From the NCBI GenBank assembly GCA_021812735.1, contig JAKAMV010000082.1:1-19316 (forward strand): a stretch of 19,316 nucleotides of DNA. The letters run 5' to 3'. The stretch is from Chloroflexota bacterium (GTDB taxonomy: Bacteria > Chloroflexota > Limnocylindria > Limnocylindrales > CSP1-4). Made by a program: the position numbers and the translations under genes. Below the pieces are notes generated by a model, which worked only from the letters and a program-made list of their open reading frames with translations, searched no databases and was not told the origin of the DNA. Shown one piece after another: positions 1 to 7,811 of this stretch. How positions within the stretch are numbered: the stretch's first letter is position 1; every line of letters begins with the position of its first letter.

Positions 1-1181
1 ACCGGCCTGGGCGGGTAGGTCAGGGTGGTTGGTGTGCCGGAGATGTCTGCGCCTCGTCGGCGAGATGCGGTTGATGCGCCGCTCGGTGTCGTGGTCGCCG
101 GCACGCGGGGCGCCGCCGGGAGGGGGGCAGGCGCCGCCGAACGAGTCGACGCCCTCGTCGGCCGGGCCACCGGTGTCCGGGCCGGCGCGTCGGGCCCGTC
201 TGCCGGCTGGCCCGGAAGGGGCGTCGCGGGCAGCTCCGGCATCCCGAGCCGCTGGGGCGCTGCCGCGGGCGCGACCGTGACTGTGGCCGTGTGCGGCGCC
301 TTCGCGGACTGGGCGTAGCGCGGGCAGCGTACGTGGTCGGCCGTGAGGCACAGCGTCGCCTGCTGTTGGATGCCGATCCCCTGCGGCCCCCTCCCGCTCA
401 GGCGCAGGACCGCCTGGCGCAGCCGATCAGCCAAGCCAGCCCCGCCCTCCGCGCGCACCCCCGCATGGCAGGTGTTGCCGGCGTACGGGAAGTCGAAACG
501 AGTCGCCGGGTCGTTCTTGGTCGCGAGATGGGGGCACACCGTCGGCGTCCCGTCCCCCAGCCCGGCTCGCCGGGGCAGTCCCCCGGGATCGATGCCCGTC
601 CCCGCTCGCCAGGCGCTCGAGGCCGGCGCCGGGGCCGGCAGGTGCGTCCACAGCGCCGAGGATGGGCGCGGGTCGAGACGCGGTGGCACGGCCTGGGCCG
701 GTGGCACGGACACCGGGGCCCGCGCGCCGACGTCAGCGGCGGAGGAGGCGAGGGCCGCGGTGTCGGCCGGCGAGACGGTCTCGCGGCCAATGCCCGCTGG
801 CGATGGGGCGCCCAGGCCCGCCCGCGCCGCCGCGTTGGGCGCCGCGGCGGGTGGCACGACGGGGGCGCCCACCGCCGGGGACTGCGGCCGGAGGGCCGGT
901 TCGGCTGGCTGGGCCGGCGGAGCGCCAGCCAGCTCGGCACGGCAGTTGTAGCAGCGGGAGGAGTCGGGGCGGTTGATCGAACGGCAGCTGCGGCACACCC
1001 AGTAGCCGCCCTCGGTCACCAGCGCAGAGACGGCATTGGCGCTCGCGGCCTCCCGTTCCGCGTTGATCCCATGGAACATGGGCTGCTCCGGCCTGGATCG
1101 CATGCTGCGGTAGATCAGCCAGATCGCCGTTGGCCCCCACAGGAGCAGGACGATGACGATGAGAGCAACTCCGGGGCTCAT
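1..1181 (-). CDS. Membrane-anchored zinc-ribbon protein with Cys/His-rich C-terminal domain (partial, runs off left edge)
   Basis: I translated this minus-strand frame by hand; it stays open for 393 codons to the window edge, so the C-terminus is missing. Residues 4-25 form one hydrophobic membrane segment. C63, C66, C77 and C80 form a CxxC-x10-CxxC zinc ribbon next to a conserved Trp. A long Pro/Ala linker follows. A second Cys/His cluster (C216-P-H, C238-H239, C278, C286-P-R-Y) lies at about residues 214-292, followed by more low-complexity Pro/Ala/Thr sequence. The C-terminal cluster resembles a domain I remember from Chloroflexota cell-surface proteins, but I could not verify this. The start is the ATG at 1181, with GGAGG 13 bases upstream; an in-frame ATG at 1211 is an alternative. 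It lies downstream of and in the same direction as the VanZ gene. The function is unknown; a surface-exposed or scaffold role is inferred. Confidence 0.78.
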   Translation of the reverse strand, partial: MSPGVALIVIVLLLWGPTAIWLIYRSMRSRPEQPMFHGINAEREAASANAVSALVTEGGYWVCRSCRSINRPDSSRCYNCRAELAGAPPAQPAEPALRPQSPAVGAPVVPPAAAPNAAARAGLGAPSPAGIGRETVSPADTAALASSAADVGARAPVSVPPAQAVPPRLDPRPSSALWTHLPAPAPASSAWRAGTGIDPGGLPRRAGLGDGTPTVCPHLATKNDPATRFDFPYAGNTCHAGVRAEGGAGLADRLRQAVLRLSGRGPQGIGIQQQATLCLTADHVRCPRYAQSAKAPHTATVTVAPAAAPQRLGMPELPATPLPGQPADGPDAPARTPVARPTRASTRSAAPAPLPAAPRVPATTTPSGASTASRRRGADISGTPTTLTYPPRP

Positions 1182-1421
1182 CGCTTCAACTCGTCCTCCG
1201 AGGTTGGCCATGAGGGCGTGCGCCCGTCGCGCCAGGTGCACGGCGCCGCTCGGGCATGACGACGTCTGTGTGGGTCCATCATCCGCCGCAGAGCGGCAGC
1301 AGCGCGCGCCCCGCGCGATGCCTGATTGTGCAGACGCGCCGGCTGTGTCGACGCACCGGATGGCCCCCGCGGGGTCTGCTGGACCGAGTGCGGCGCCATC
1401 GAGATCGCAGGGTGCCTGCGA
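1182..1421. other. Intergenic region between VanZ gene and zinc-ribbon gene
   Basis: This gap separates two leftward genes and must hold any separate promoter for the zinc-ribbon gene. I see no convincing sigma-70 pair. Open frames on both strands are Arg/Ala/Pro-rich and look like GC-driven shadows. Confidence 0.5.
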
Positions 1422-1429
1422 TCAGGCAC
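1412..1429 (-). other. Hairpin overlapping the VanZ stop codon
   Basis: Seven perfect base pairs (GTGCCTG/CAGGCAC) enclose a 4-base loop, and the VanZ stop codon (1424-1422) lies inside. There is no T-run after it on the minus strand, so an intrinsic terminator is possible but not shown. It could instead be an RNA 3'-end stabiliser. Confidence 0.35.
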
Positions 1430-1970
1430 TGACGGACGACGCATCAGTCACACTCTTCAGGCGGCCAAAGACGACCGTCGCGACCACGCCGCCGATCAAG
1501 CCGACGAGCAGGCCGGTGACGTTGTCGATGACGTCGCCGGACTGGCAGGCTCGGTGCAGGACCGGCAGCAAGGCCTGCGTCGCCTCGATCGCGACCGGGA
1601 GCGCCATGCCGCCCAGGACGAGTAGCAGCGACCGACGGGACCGCGGCAGTAGGCCGAGGGCACAGCCGAGCGGGATGAACAGGACCACGTTGGCGGCTCG
1701 GTCGTCTTTCGCCACGAAGTGCGCCACGGTCACCGGCGTCCAAACGGACAGGTCGCACCCGACGGACCCGGATGGGGTGGCCTCGAACGTGCCGTAGAGC
1801 GGGACCACGGTGGCGAACGCGATCAGCGCCAGGCTGACAACGAGGAGCCAGCCGACGAACCGTCGCGTCTTCAGGGCCCGGGCGAGAGGACCACTCGCGA
1901 AGACGCCGATGACCGCGAAGAGCGCCGTCCCCGGTGCGACCCACGGCAGCGGATTGTGGTACGGCAGCAT
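1422..1970 (-). CDS. VanZ-family integral membrane protein
   Basis: This 182-residue protein has about five hydrophobic segments (roughly residues 10-30, 40-58, 92-108, 114-132 and 150-168). It carries the VanZ pattern: a helix with N94-V-V-L-F-I-P-L-G, the motif I128-E-A-T-Q, and D146-V-I-D-N-V-T-G before the last helix. Length and layout are ordinary for the family. VanZ itself gives low-level teicoplanin resistance, but the biochemical activity is unknown, and family members are common in exopolysaccharide clusters. The ATG at 1970 has AGGA seven bases upstream. The gene lies 152 bases downstream of the nucleotide-sugar dehydratase in the same direction, so co-transcription is likely. A role at the membrane in polysaccharide or envelope processes is inferred from context only. 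Confidence 0.85.
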   Translation of the reverse strand: MLPYHNPLPWVAPGTALFAVIGVFASGPLARALKTRRFVGWLLVVSLALIAFATVVPLYGTFEATPSGSVGCDLSVWTPVTVAHFVAKDDRAANVVLFIPLGCALGLLPRSRRSLLLVLGGMALPVAIEATQALLPVLHRACQSGDVIDNVTGLLVGLIGGVVATVVFGRLKSVTDASSVSA

Positions 1971-2122
1971 CGGTCGATCCTAGTCCTGAGCGACATCGCC
2001 GACCCGCGCAGGACCGTATCGCGTGTCGGCGGCGCGGCGAGGAGGATAGTCCGTTCGACCGCAGTCGGCCCCAGTCTGGTGGTCGCCCGGGAGGCTCCGC
2101 TGGCTCCGCCTCGCGTCGGGCT

Positions 2123-4231
2123 TCACCAACCCTGAGCGACGGTGGTGTCGGGGCGCGTCATGACGCCGATCCCGGCGAACGCCTCGCGGGGGCTCGGCTG
2201 GAGCACCATCGGCTCGCTCTCGTGGGTCGCGGCGCAGGCCATGATCTGCTCCCGGAGCTCGGCGTCCGTGTCGCCCGTCGCGCCGGCCAGGAGGTCCGTC
2301 ACCTGCTCGCGGATGTTCCACGGCGGCGGCAACGCGATCGCCCGCAGCACCTTCTCGCTGGCGGTCGGCTCCACTGACTCGGTGTCGTAGAACAGCTCTT
2401 CGTGGAGCTTCTCGCCGGGGCGAAGGCCGACGATGTCGACCGGTTGGCTGTCCGGGTCGCGTCCGGAGAGGCGGATCAGGTCCCGCGCGAGATCCAGGAC
2501 CTTGACGGGCTCGCCCATGTCCAAGACGAAGAGGTCGCCTTCGCGGCCCAGGCTGGCGGCGTCGAGGATGAGCCAGGCCGCCTCTGGGATCGTCATGAAG
2601 AACCGGGTCATCTCCGGATGCGTGATCGTGAGCGCCTGGCCGCGCTCCAGCTGCTCCTGGAAGATGGGGATCACGCTGCCGTTGGATCCCAGCACGTTGC
2701 CGAAGCGGACGGAGACGTACGGCCGGCCCGTGCGGCGCGCGGTGTCGGCGACCAGCATCTCGGCGATCCGCTTGCTGGCGCCCATGATGCTGGACGGTCG
2801 CACCGCCTTGTCGGTGGACACGAACACGAAGCGCTCGACGCCCGCGTCGGCCGCCGCATCCAGCACCGACATCGTGCCCGCCACGTTGACGTAGACTGCG
2901 TCAGACGGGTGCTCCTCCATCATCGGCACGTGCTTGTACGCCGCCGCGTGGAAGATGACGGTCGGCGACTCCTCGGCGACCACCCGCCGCATCTGCAGGC
3001 GGCTTGCGACGTTGGCGAGGTGGATGCGCACCTCACCGCTGCCGCGGTCGCGCAGTCGGCGCGACTCGAGCTCGCGCTTGAGCATGTAGAGCGGGCTCTC
3101 CGCACGGTCGATGAGGACGAGGCGACGCGGTTCGAGCGCGTACACCTGCCGCGCCAGCTCCGAGCCGATGGAGCCGGCACCACCGGTGATCATCACCGTC
3201 TGGCCCCGGATGATCTCCTCGACGCCCGAGGCGTGCTCGGTGATCATCGGGCGCCGCAGCAGGTCCTCGACGCGGACCTGCCGGACGCGATAGGCGTCGA
3301 TCGTTCCGTCAAGCAGGTCCGAGACTGGCGGCACCGTCCGGACGTCGAGCTTGCGGGCCAGGGCAGCGTCCACGACACGGCGGATCGCCTGGCCCTCGGC
3401 GTTGGGCATGGTGATGAGCATCCGCCGGGCCCCGGTGTCGGCGATCGCGCGGTCGAGCGCCTCGAGGCCGCCATACACGCGGATGCCGGCGACGATGCTG
3501 CCGGCGAGCGACGGGTCGTCGTCGAGGAAGCCCACCGGCCGCACGCCTGCGCTGGCGGTCCGCTTGGCTGAGCGGACGAGGAGCGCCCCGGTCTCGCCCG
3601 CGCCGTAGAGGAGTGTCAGGCTGGCGCTCACACTGGTCTCGCGCGCGCCGTCGGCGATCTTGTCGTAGATCGCTCGGATCGCAAAGCGCACACCGCCGAG
3701 GATGACCAGGCTGAGCAGCAGCTCCATCGGCCAGAACGAGCGCGGGAAGCCGGCAGCCCAGCTGGCGTCGGCCAGATGAGTCGCGCCGTAGAAGATCGTC
3801 ATCGACACGACCGACCCGAGAACCACCGCCAGCACGATGCGCTCGAGGTCGGCGACGCCCGCATGCCGCCACCGACGTGCATACAGCCCCGCCGACTGGA
3901 AGGTGATCGTGCGGACGGCAAGCAGCAGCACGAGCACGTGGGGGAACGCAGGAACCAGGAGTGGCCCGCTGATGCGGTCGAATCGGAAGGCGACCGCGAG
4001 GTAGGCCGCCAGCGCAACGCCGGCAAGGTCGATGGCGAATAGGTGCCGCCCGCTCGACCTGCTGGCCAGGAGGACGAGGAAGCGATCGAGCGGCGCGGCA
4101 ACCAATCGCGTCCACGGCGTGGCAGCGGCGCGCGGGCGCGCACCGCCAAGGCTGGCGATCGGGCGATCAGACAATGGACAACCCCCGACGATCCCGGGGC
4201 AGACGCGTACGCGCTCCAGGACCCCAATCAA
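2123..4231 (-). CDS. CapD/PglF-type membrane-bound nucleotide-sugar 4,6-dehydratase
   Basis: The 702-residue protein has the full architecture of the CapD/FlaA1/WbpM/PglF family. Four N-terminal membrane helices (about residues 62-185) are followed by a first Rossmann fold with YGAGETG at 209-215. The catalytic short-chain dehydrogenase domain has TGGAGSIGSE at 349-358, HAAAYKHVP at 428-436, STDKAVRP at 472-479 and the M483/K487 pair. These enzymes convert UDP-GlcNAc to a 4-keto-6-deoxy sugar, the first step towards bacillosamine-like or other 6-deoxy amino sugars. The start is uncertain. TTG at 4231 gives the longest product; TTG at 4174, preceded by GGGGG at good spacing, would remove 19 residues. 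It is the first gene of a leftward block. The 4-keto product would be a natural substrate for the aminotransferase at 7808-8938. The exact sugar cannot be read from the sequence. Confidence 0.94.
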   Translation of the reverse strand: MIGVLERVRVCPGIVGGCPLSDRPIASLGGARPRAAATPWTRLVAAPLDRFLVLLASRSSGRHLFAIDLAGVALAAYLAVAFRFDRISGPLLVPAFPHVLVLLLAVRTITFQSAGLYARRWRHAGVADLERIVLAVVLGSVVSMTIFYGATHLADASWAAGFPRSFWPMELLLSLVILGGVRFAIRAIYDKIADGARETSVSASLTLLYGAGETGALLVRSAKRTASAGVRPVGFLDDDPSLAGSIVAGIRVYGGLEALDRAIADTGARRMLITMPNAEGQAIRRVVDAALARKLDVRTVPPVSDLLDGTIDAYRVRQVRVEDLLRRPMITEHASGVEEIIRGQTVMITGGAGSIGSELARQVYALEPRRLVLIDRAESPLYMLKRELESRRLRDRGSGEVRIHLANVASRLQMRRVVAEESPTVIFHAAAYKHVPMMEEHPSDAVYVNVAGTMSVLDAAADAGVERFVFVSTDKAVRPSSIMGASKRIAEMLVADTARRTGRPYVSVRFGNVLGSNGSVIPIFQEQLERGQALTITHPEMTRFFMTIPEAAWLILDAASLGREGDLFVLDMGEPVKVLDLARDLIRLSGRDPDSQPVDIVGLRPGEKLHEELFYDTESVEPTASEKVLRAIALPPPWNIREQVTDLLAGATGDTDAELREQIMACAATHESEPMVLQPSPREAFAGIGVMTRPDTTVAQGW

Positions 4232-4504
4232 TCTCTCCCCAGGGTCCGCCGCTCCCTTTCCCTAGCCGCGGACCGAGTGCAACCGTAGCCCATTCGTACT
4301 CGCATGCAATAGCGATTCCGCCGCTTGTCGCGTGCCATTCGGCTTTCCGGTGCGTCAACGCACCACCGCGCCAGCGCCGAGGGTGCATGGCAGTCCTGGG
4401 CGAACCGTTCTATCGTCCGAGTCGTTCCACGAGTGCCTGGCGGTGCCGTTTCCCGCAATTCGCGCTGGTGCCCGTGGCGTCAGACACGCCCCCCGAGGAG
4501 CGCG
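4232..4504. promoter_or_regulatory. Divergent promoter region between the dehydratase and GNAT-FemAB genes
   Basis: Two divergent genes share this 273-base gap. On the minus strand a possible sigma-70 pair is TTGCAT (4309-4304) and TACGGT (4287-4282), 16 bases apart, which would give a leader of about 45 bases for the dehydratase. The match is modest. A 7+2+7 dyad lies at 4349-4364. I see no gene in the gap. Confidence 0.35.
4349..4364. promoter_or_regulatory. 16-bp inverted repeat, candidate operator
   Basis: The sequence GGTGCGT-CA-ACGCACC is a perfect 7+2+7 dyad in the middle of the divergent intergenic region. Its size and position fit a dimeric repressor or activator site. No regulator is encoded nearby, so this is a candidate only. 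Confidence 0.35.
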
Positions 4505-6052
4505 GTGAGATTCTGCATCACGGGGCCCGGTGACGAGGCCGCTCTCGCCGAGCTCTTCGCCCACATCGACACGACCTTCTTCCGGCCGCACGACTTCACT
4601 CCTGCCATGGCCCAGGAGATCGCCAATCGGAGGGGACGGGATCTGTTCGCCCTGCTGTTCGACGGCGAGCTGCCGGTTGCGTACGGTCTGCTGCGCGGCT
4701 GGGACGAGGGCTACGCGACGCCGTCGCTGGGGATCGCGGTCCGGACGGGCCTGTTCGGCCGTGGCATCGGGCGGCGCATGATGCGGGAGCTCCACCGCGC
4801 GGCGGCCGAGCGCGGCTCGTCAGCAGTGCGCCTGCGTGTCCACGAGGACAACGTGCGGGCGCGGCGACTGTACGAGCGCCTGGGCTACGTCTACGCTGGC
4901 GAGGATCGCGGCGAACTCGTCATGAACCTCTCGCTGCCGCCGATCAGCGCAAGCGGCGTCCGCCTGTTGCGCCCGGACGATCCTGCCTGGGACGCCGCGA
5001 TCGCGGCCGCGGGACCGAGCGTCTTCCACAGTTCGGGCTACCACCGCTACGCGGCCGGTTTCGACAACGCCGCACCCTATCTCGCGGTGGTCGGGGACGA
5101 GGCTCGAGGGGTGGCATGGCCGTACCTGCTTCAGGCGCTGGGCGACACTCCCGGCCTGGACGGCAGCGACCGTATGGACGTCACCTCCGTGTACGGGTAT
5201 CCGGGTCCGCTCGTCTGGGGCTGGGAGCCTGGCGACGTTGGCCTGACTGTCGCGCTCAGCCACATCGCGGAGTCCTGGCGCCTTCAGGGTGCTGTGAGCG
5301 TCTTCACACGGTTCAACCCCCTGCTCCAGAACGACGCCATCCTGCCCGTCGCGCCGACCTGGTCTGCCCGCGGCTCGCCAGGTGTCGTGGGCTCCGGGGC
5401 CACGGTGTCGGTGGACCTAGACCGTGAGCCGGAGGACATACGCGCGGGATACGGCCGAGACCTCGGACGCGAGATCAGGCGCGGCAGGAGGATGGGCCTC
5501 GACACGATCATCGACACGCATTGGGAGCACCTCCCCGAGTTCGCGGAGCAATATCGCGAGACGATGCGGCGCCTTGGTGCGGCAGACTTCTACTACTTCT
5601 CGCTGGCTGACTTCGAACGTCTGCGCCGGAATCTGCCTGATGCCGTGCACCTCCTCATCACGAGGCTTGGTGATGTCGTCGCTGCCGCGGGGCTGTTCCT
5701 CGACTCGGGCGACGTCGTCGAGTGGCATCTCGTGAGCGCCAACGGCGAGCTGCTGGACATCTCGCCGTCGAAGGTCCTGGTCGAGGACGCGATCCTGTGG
5801 GCCAGGTCTCGTGGTTTCCGTTCACTGCATCTGGGCGGGGGCCGTGGCGGCAGCGAGGACTCGCTGTTCTGGTTCAAGAGCAGGTTCTCGCCGCGCCGCC
5901 ACCAGTTCGCGGTCGGTGAGTGGGTGCTCGACACAGTCGCCTACGAGGGCCTGGCGGAGCAGCGGCGCGGAAGCCTGCCTCCCGGCGCATCGCTGGACGC
6001 CACGTTCTTCCCTGCCTACCGTGCCCGGGTCGTCACAGGGTGCCACAGGTAG
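4505..6052 (+). CDS. GNAT acetyltransferase fused to FemAB-like (BioF2/CelD-type GNAT) transferase
   Basis: The chosen start is GTG at 4505, with GAGGAG four bases upstream; the longer open frame from 4325 adds an Arg-rich, non-conserved stretch. The product is 515 residues. Residues 1-147 are a classical GNAT domain, with the acyl-CoA pyrophosphate loop at about 79-92 (G-R-G-I-G-R-R) and the E-D-N-x-R-A-R-R-L-Y-x-x-L-G-Y signature near 114-128. Residues 150-515 are a FemAB/PF13480-like double-GNAT fold. It shares with the proteins at 9244 and 17478 the YGYPGP motif, a basic R-E-I-R-R-G-R-R region, the SPSK segment, a Gly-rich LGGG and the FKSRFSP element. FemAB-type enzymes transfer amino acids from aminoacyl-tRNA; PF13480 proteins are common in polysaccharide clusters with unknown acyl donors. 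The fusion suggests two acylations, or one acylation coupled to a second transfer. The acceptor is unknown, probably an amino sugar or lipid-linked glycan. Confidence 0.85.
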   Translation: MRFCITGPGDEAALAELFAHIDTTFFRPHDFTPAMAQEIANRRGRDLFALLFDGELPVAYGLLRGWDEGYATPSLGIAVRTGLFGRGIGRRMMRELHRAAAERGSSAVRLRVHEDNVRARRLYERLGYVYAGEDRGELVMNLSLPPISASGVRLLRPDDPAWDAAIAAAGPSVFHSSGYHRYAAGFDNAAPYLAVVGDEARGVAWPYLLQALGDTPGLDGSDRMDVTSVYGYPGPLVWGWEPGDVGLTVALSHIAESWRLQGAVSVFTRFNPLLQNDAILPVAPTWSARGSPGVVGSGATVSVDLDREPEDIRAGYGRDLGREIRRGRRMGLDTIIDTHWEHLPEFAEQYRETMRRLGAADFYYFSLADFERLRRNLPDAVHLLITRLGDVVAAAGLFLDSGDVVEWHLVSANGELLDISPSKVLVEDAILWARSRGFRSLHLGGGRGGSEDSLFWFKSRFSPRRHQFAVGEWVLDTVAYEGLAEQRRGSLPPGASLDATFFPAYRARVVTGCHR

Positions 6053-6070
6053 GCTGCCATCCGCCCCATC

Positions 6071-6085
6071 GACCTCGCCGAGGTC
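6071..6085. other. Short dyad between convergent genes
   Basis: GACCTCG-C-CGAGGTC is a perfect 7+1+7 inverted repeat in the 88-base gap between two convergent genes. It could act as a bidirectional transcript end, but no T-run follows on either strand. Confidence 0.3.
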
Positions 6086-6140
6086 CGTCGAACGCGATGC
6101 GGCACCGGGCATGAGGCCGCGTGCGCTGAAGCGACACGAG

Positions 6141-7811
6141 CTACCCCCTCGGCGAGGCTTCCAGCGCGTGGCGGAACCGCGCGGGGAACTCGATCTCCGC
6201 CATGTCCTGCGTCTCGCGCACGCTCTCCCTCAGGAGCACTTGGCGCAGTGTGAGGAGAAGGATCCGCAGGTCGAGCCACAGCGTCCAGTTCTCGACGTAC
6301 CACGCGTCGAGTTCAAGGCGCTGCTCGAAACTGAGGGTGTGTCGACCGCTGACAGCCGCCCAACCCGTGATCCCCGGGCGCATCCTGTGGCGCAGCCGCT
6401 CCCTCTCCGTGTAGCACGGCAGATACGCGGTGAGCAGCGGGCGCGGCCCGACGAGGCTCATCTCGCCCTTCATGACGTTCCACAGCTCCGGGAGTTCGTC
6501 GAGGCTCGTCGCGCGGAGGAACCGCCCCAGTCGGGTCACGCGGGCGGCATCGGAGGTGAACCAACGCTCGCCCTGGATGGGCTCGCGCATAGTACGGAAC
6601 TTGGCTATCGTGATCGGCCGTTCGTCCTTGCCTGGGCGCTTCTGGCGGAACATGACCGGGAAGCCCATCGTGGCCCCGACCGCCACCGCGGTCCAGGCGA
6701 GGACCGGGCCGAAGACAACGAGGCCCGCGAGGGCGCCGACGACATCCACGATCCGCTTGATCGCGAGGCCGAGACCTCGACCGACGGCAACGCCACCCGG
6801 ACTGGAGACGCGCCGGGCGGGGGCGTCGGAGCCGCGAGGGGCCGGGATGTGCCGGGACCGTGCGCGTGAGGCTGCCTCCGCGACGACGGTCGCCGGCAGG
6901 CGGCGGATGCAGCCCAGCGCATAGGCGTACCACTGGCCACCATAGGGAACGTAGCAGCGGACGTTCCAGCCGTCATCCGCCAGCCGCTGGGCGAGGCCCT
7001 GACGGACGCCGAGCAGCAGCTGGAACTCGATGTCGGCGCGATCGCGGCCGGTCGCCGCGACCACCCGCCGGGCAACCTCGATCGCTCGCTCGTCGTGCGT
7101 CGCGATGGCGGGCCGCACACCGTGCCGGATGAGCATCTCGATGTCGGCGAAGAAGGCCTTGTCGATCTCCTTCTTCGTCGCGTAGGCCACCGTCGGCGAC
7201 TCCCAGTAGCCGCCGCGCACCAGGCGGACCCGGGCGCCCGATGCGGCCAACCGTGCCAAGTCGTCACGCCGCTGGCGCAGGTAGGACTGCAGGACAATGC
7301 CGACGTGCTCGTCGCCGCAGCGGGAGCGCGCCTCCTCGAACAGCTCGATGGTGGCCTCGACGTAAGGGGATTCCTCCATGTCGATCCGCACGAAGGTGCC
7401 GCTCTGGGTGGCCCGATCGAGGATCCGGTGGAGCTCGCGCCGGCACACGTCGCTGCTGACATCCAGCCCGATCAGCGTGAGCTTGAGCGAGATGTTGGCC
7501 GGGACGCCTGCCGCCGCGATGCCGTCGATCGCTTTCAGCACCTCGTCCGCCGCCGCCACCGCCTCGTGCTCGGATCGGGTGTGGGTCCCCACCAGATTGA
7601 GCGTGGTGCAAATGCCGCGCGCGCTCAGCGATCGCGCGGTTGACAGCCCGGCGTCGAGGTCCTCTCCGGCGACGAACCGCCACGCGAGGCCACGGACGAA
7701 TGGTGTGCTCATCGCCGCCTTCCGGACGGTCGAGTTGCGGGCGACACCGCCGAGCACGGAGTGGAGCAAGCCTGGTCGCTTCGGGTCGTGGGCGCCCGGC
7801 TGCTCGGTCAT
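6141..7811 (-). CDS. Fusion: proline-dehydrogenase-like domain + bacterial sugar (phosphoglycosyl) transferase
   Basis: One uninterrupted 556-residue frame holds two unrelated enzymes. Residues 1-320 match monofunctional proline dehydrogenase, an FAD TIM barrel that oxidises proline to pyrroline-5-carboxylate. Visible are K110 in SLKLT, D144 in RIDMEES, R179 in LQSYLRQ, RGGYWE at 199-204, ATHD at 237-240, EFQ at 262-264 and YVPYG at 287-291. The Arg pair that normally binds proline carboxylate, 13-14 residues after Y287, is G300-C301; an RR sits three residues later. After a Pro/Ala/Arg linker (about 320-345), residues 346-556 form a PglC/WcaJ-type transferase. It has a hydrophobic re-entrant segment at 350-381, KFRTM at 404-408, catalytic D438-E439 in SLDEL and SLVGPRP at 452-458. 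It would move a sugar phosphate from a UDP-sugar to undecaprenyl phosphate at the membrane. The ATG at 7811 overlaps the aminotransferase stop by four bases. I know of no such fusion. Confidence 0.9.
   Translation of the reverse strand: MTEQPGAHDPKRPGLLHSVLGGVARNSTVRKAAMSTPFVRGLAWRFVAGEDLDAGLSTARSLSARGICTTLNLVGTHTRSEHEAVAAADEVLKAIDGIAAAGVPANISLKLTLIGLDVSSDVCRRELHRILDRATQSGTFVRIDMEESPYVEATIELFEEARSRCGDEHVGIVLQSYLRQRRDDLARLAASGARVRLVRGGYWESPTVAYATKKEIDKAFFADIEMLIRHGVRPAIATHDERAIEVARRVVAATGRDRADIEFQLLLGVRQGLAQRLADDGWNVRCYVPYGGQWYAYALGCIRRLPATVVAEAASRARSRHIPAPRGSDAPARRVSSPGGVAVGRGLGLAIKRIVDVVGALAGLVVFGPVLAWTAVAVGATMGFPVMFRQKRPGKDERPITIAKFRTMREPIQGERWFTSDAARVTRLGRFLRATSLDELPELWNVMKGEMSLVGPRPLLTAYLPCYTERERLRHRMRPGITGWAAVSGRHTLSFEQRLELDAWYVENWTLWLDLRILLLTLRQVLLRESVRETQDMAEIEFPARFRHALEASPRG

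Noticed and set aside
291..1259. Long plus-strand open frame of 322 codons
   Set aside because: It is the antisense of the zinc-ribbon gene, very Arg/Gly-rich, with no domain; the minus-strand frame shows clear zinc ligands and a membrane segment.
1178..1444. 88-codon minus-strand frame whose stop overlaps the zinc-ribbon start
   Set aside because: The ATGA-like overlap looked like coupling, but the sequence overlaps the VanZ 3' end, is Arg/Pro-rich and has no recognisable fold.
2402..3571. Plus-strand frame of 389 codons inside the dehydratase
   Set aside because: Antisense shadow with His/Arg/Asp-rich composition; the opposite strand holds a complete CapD-type enzyme.
4325..4504. N-terminal extension of the GNAT-FemAB frame
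   Set aside because: The 60 extra residues are Arg/Ser/Pro-rich and precede a GTG with a good ribosome site at the natural start of the GNAT fold.
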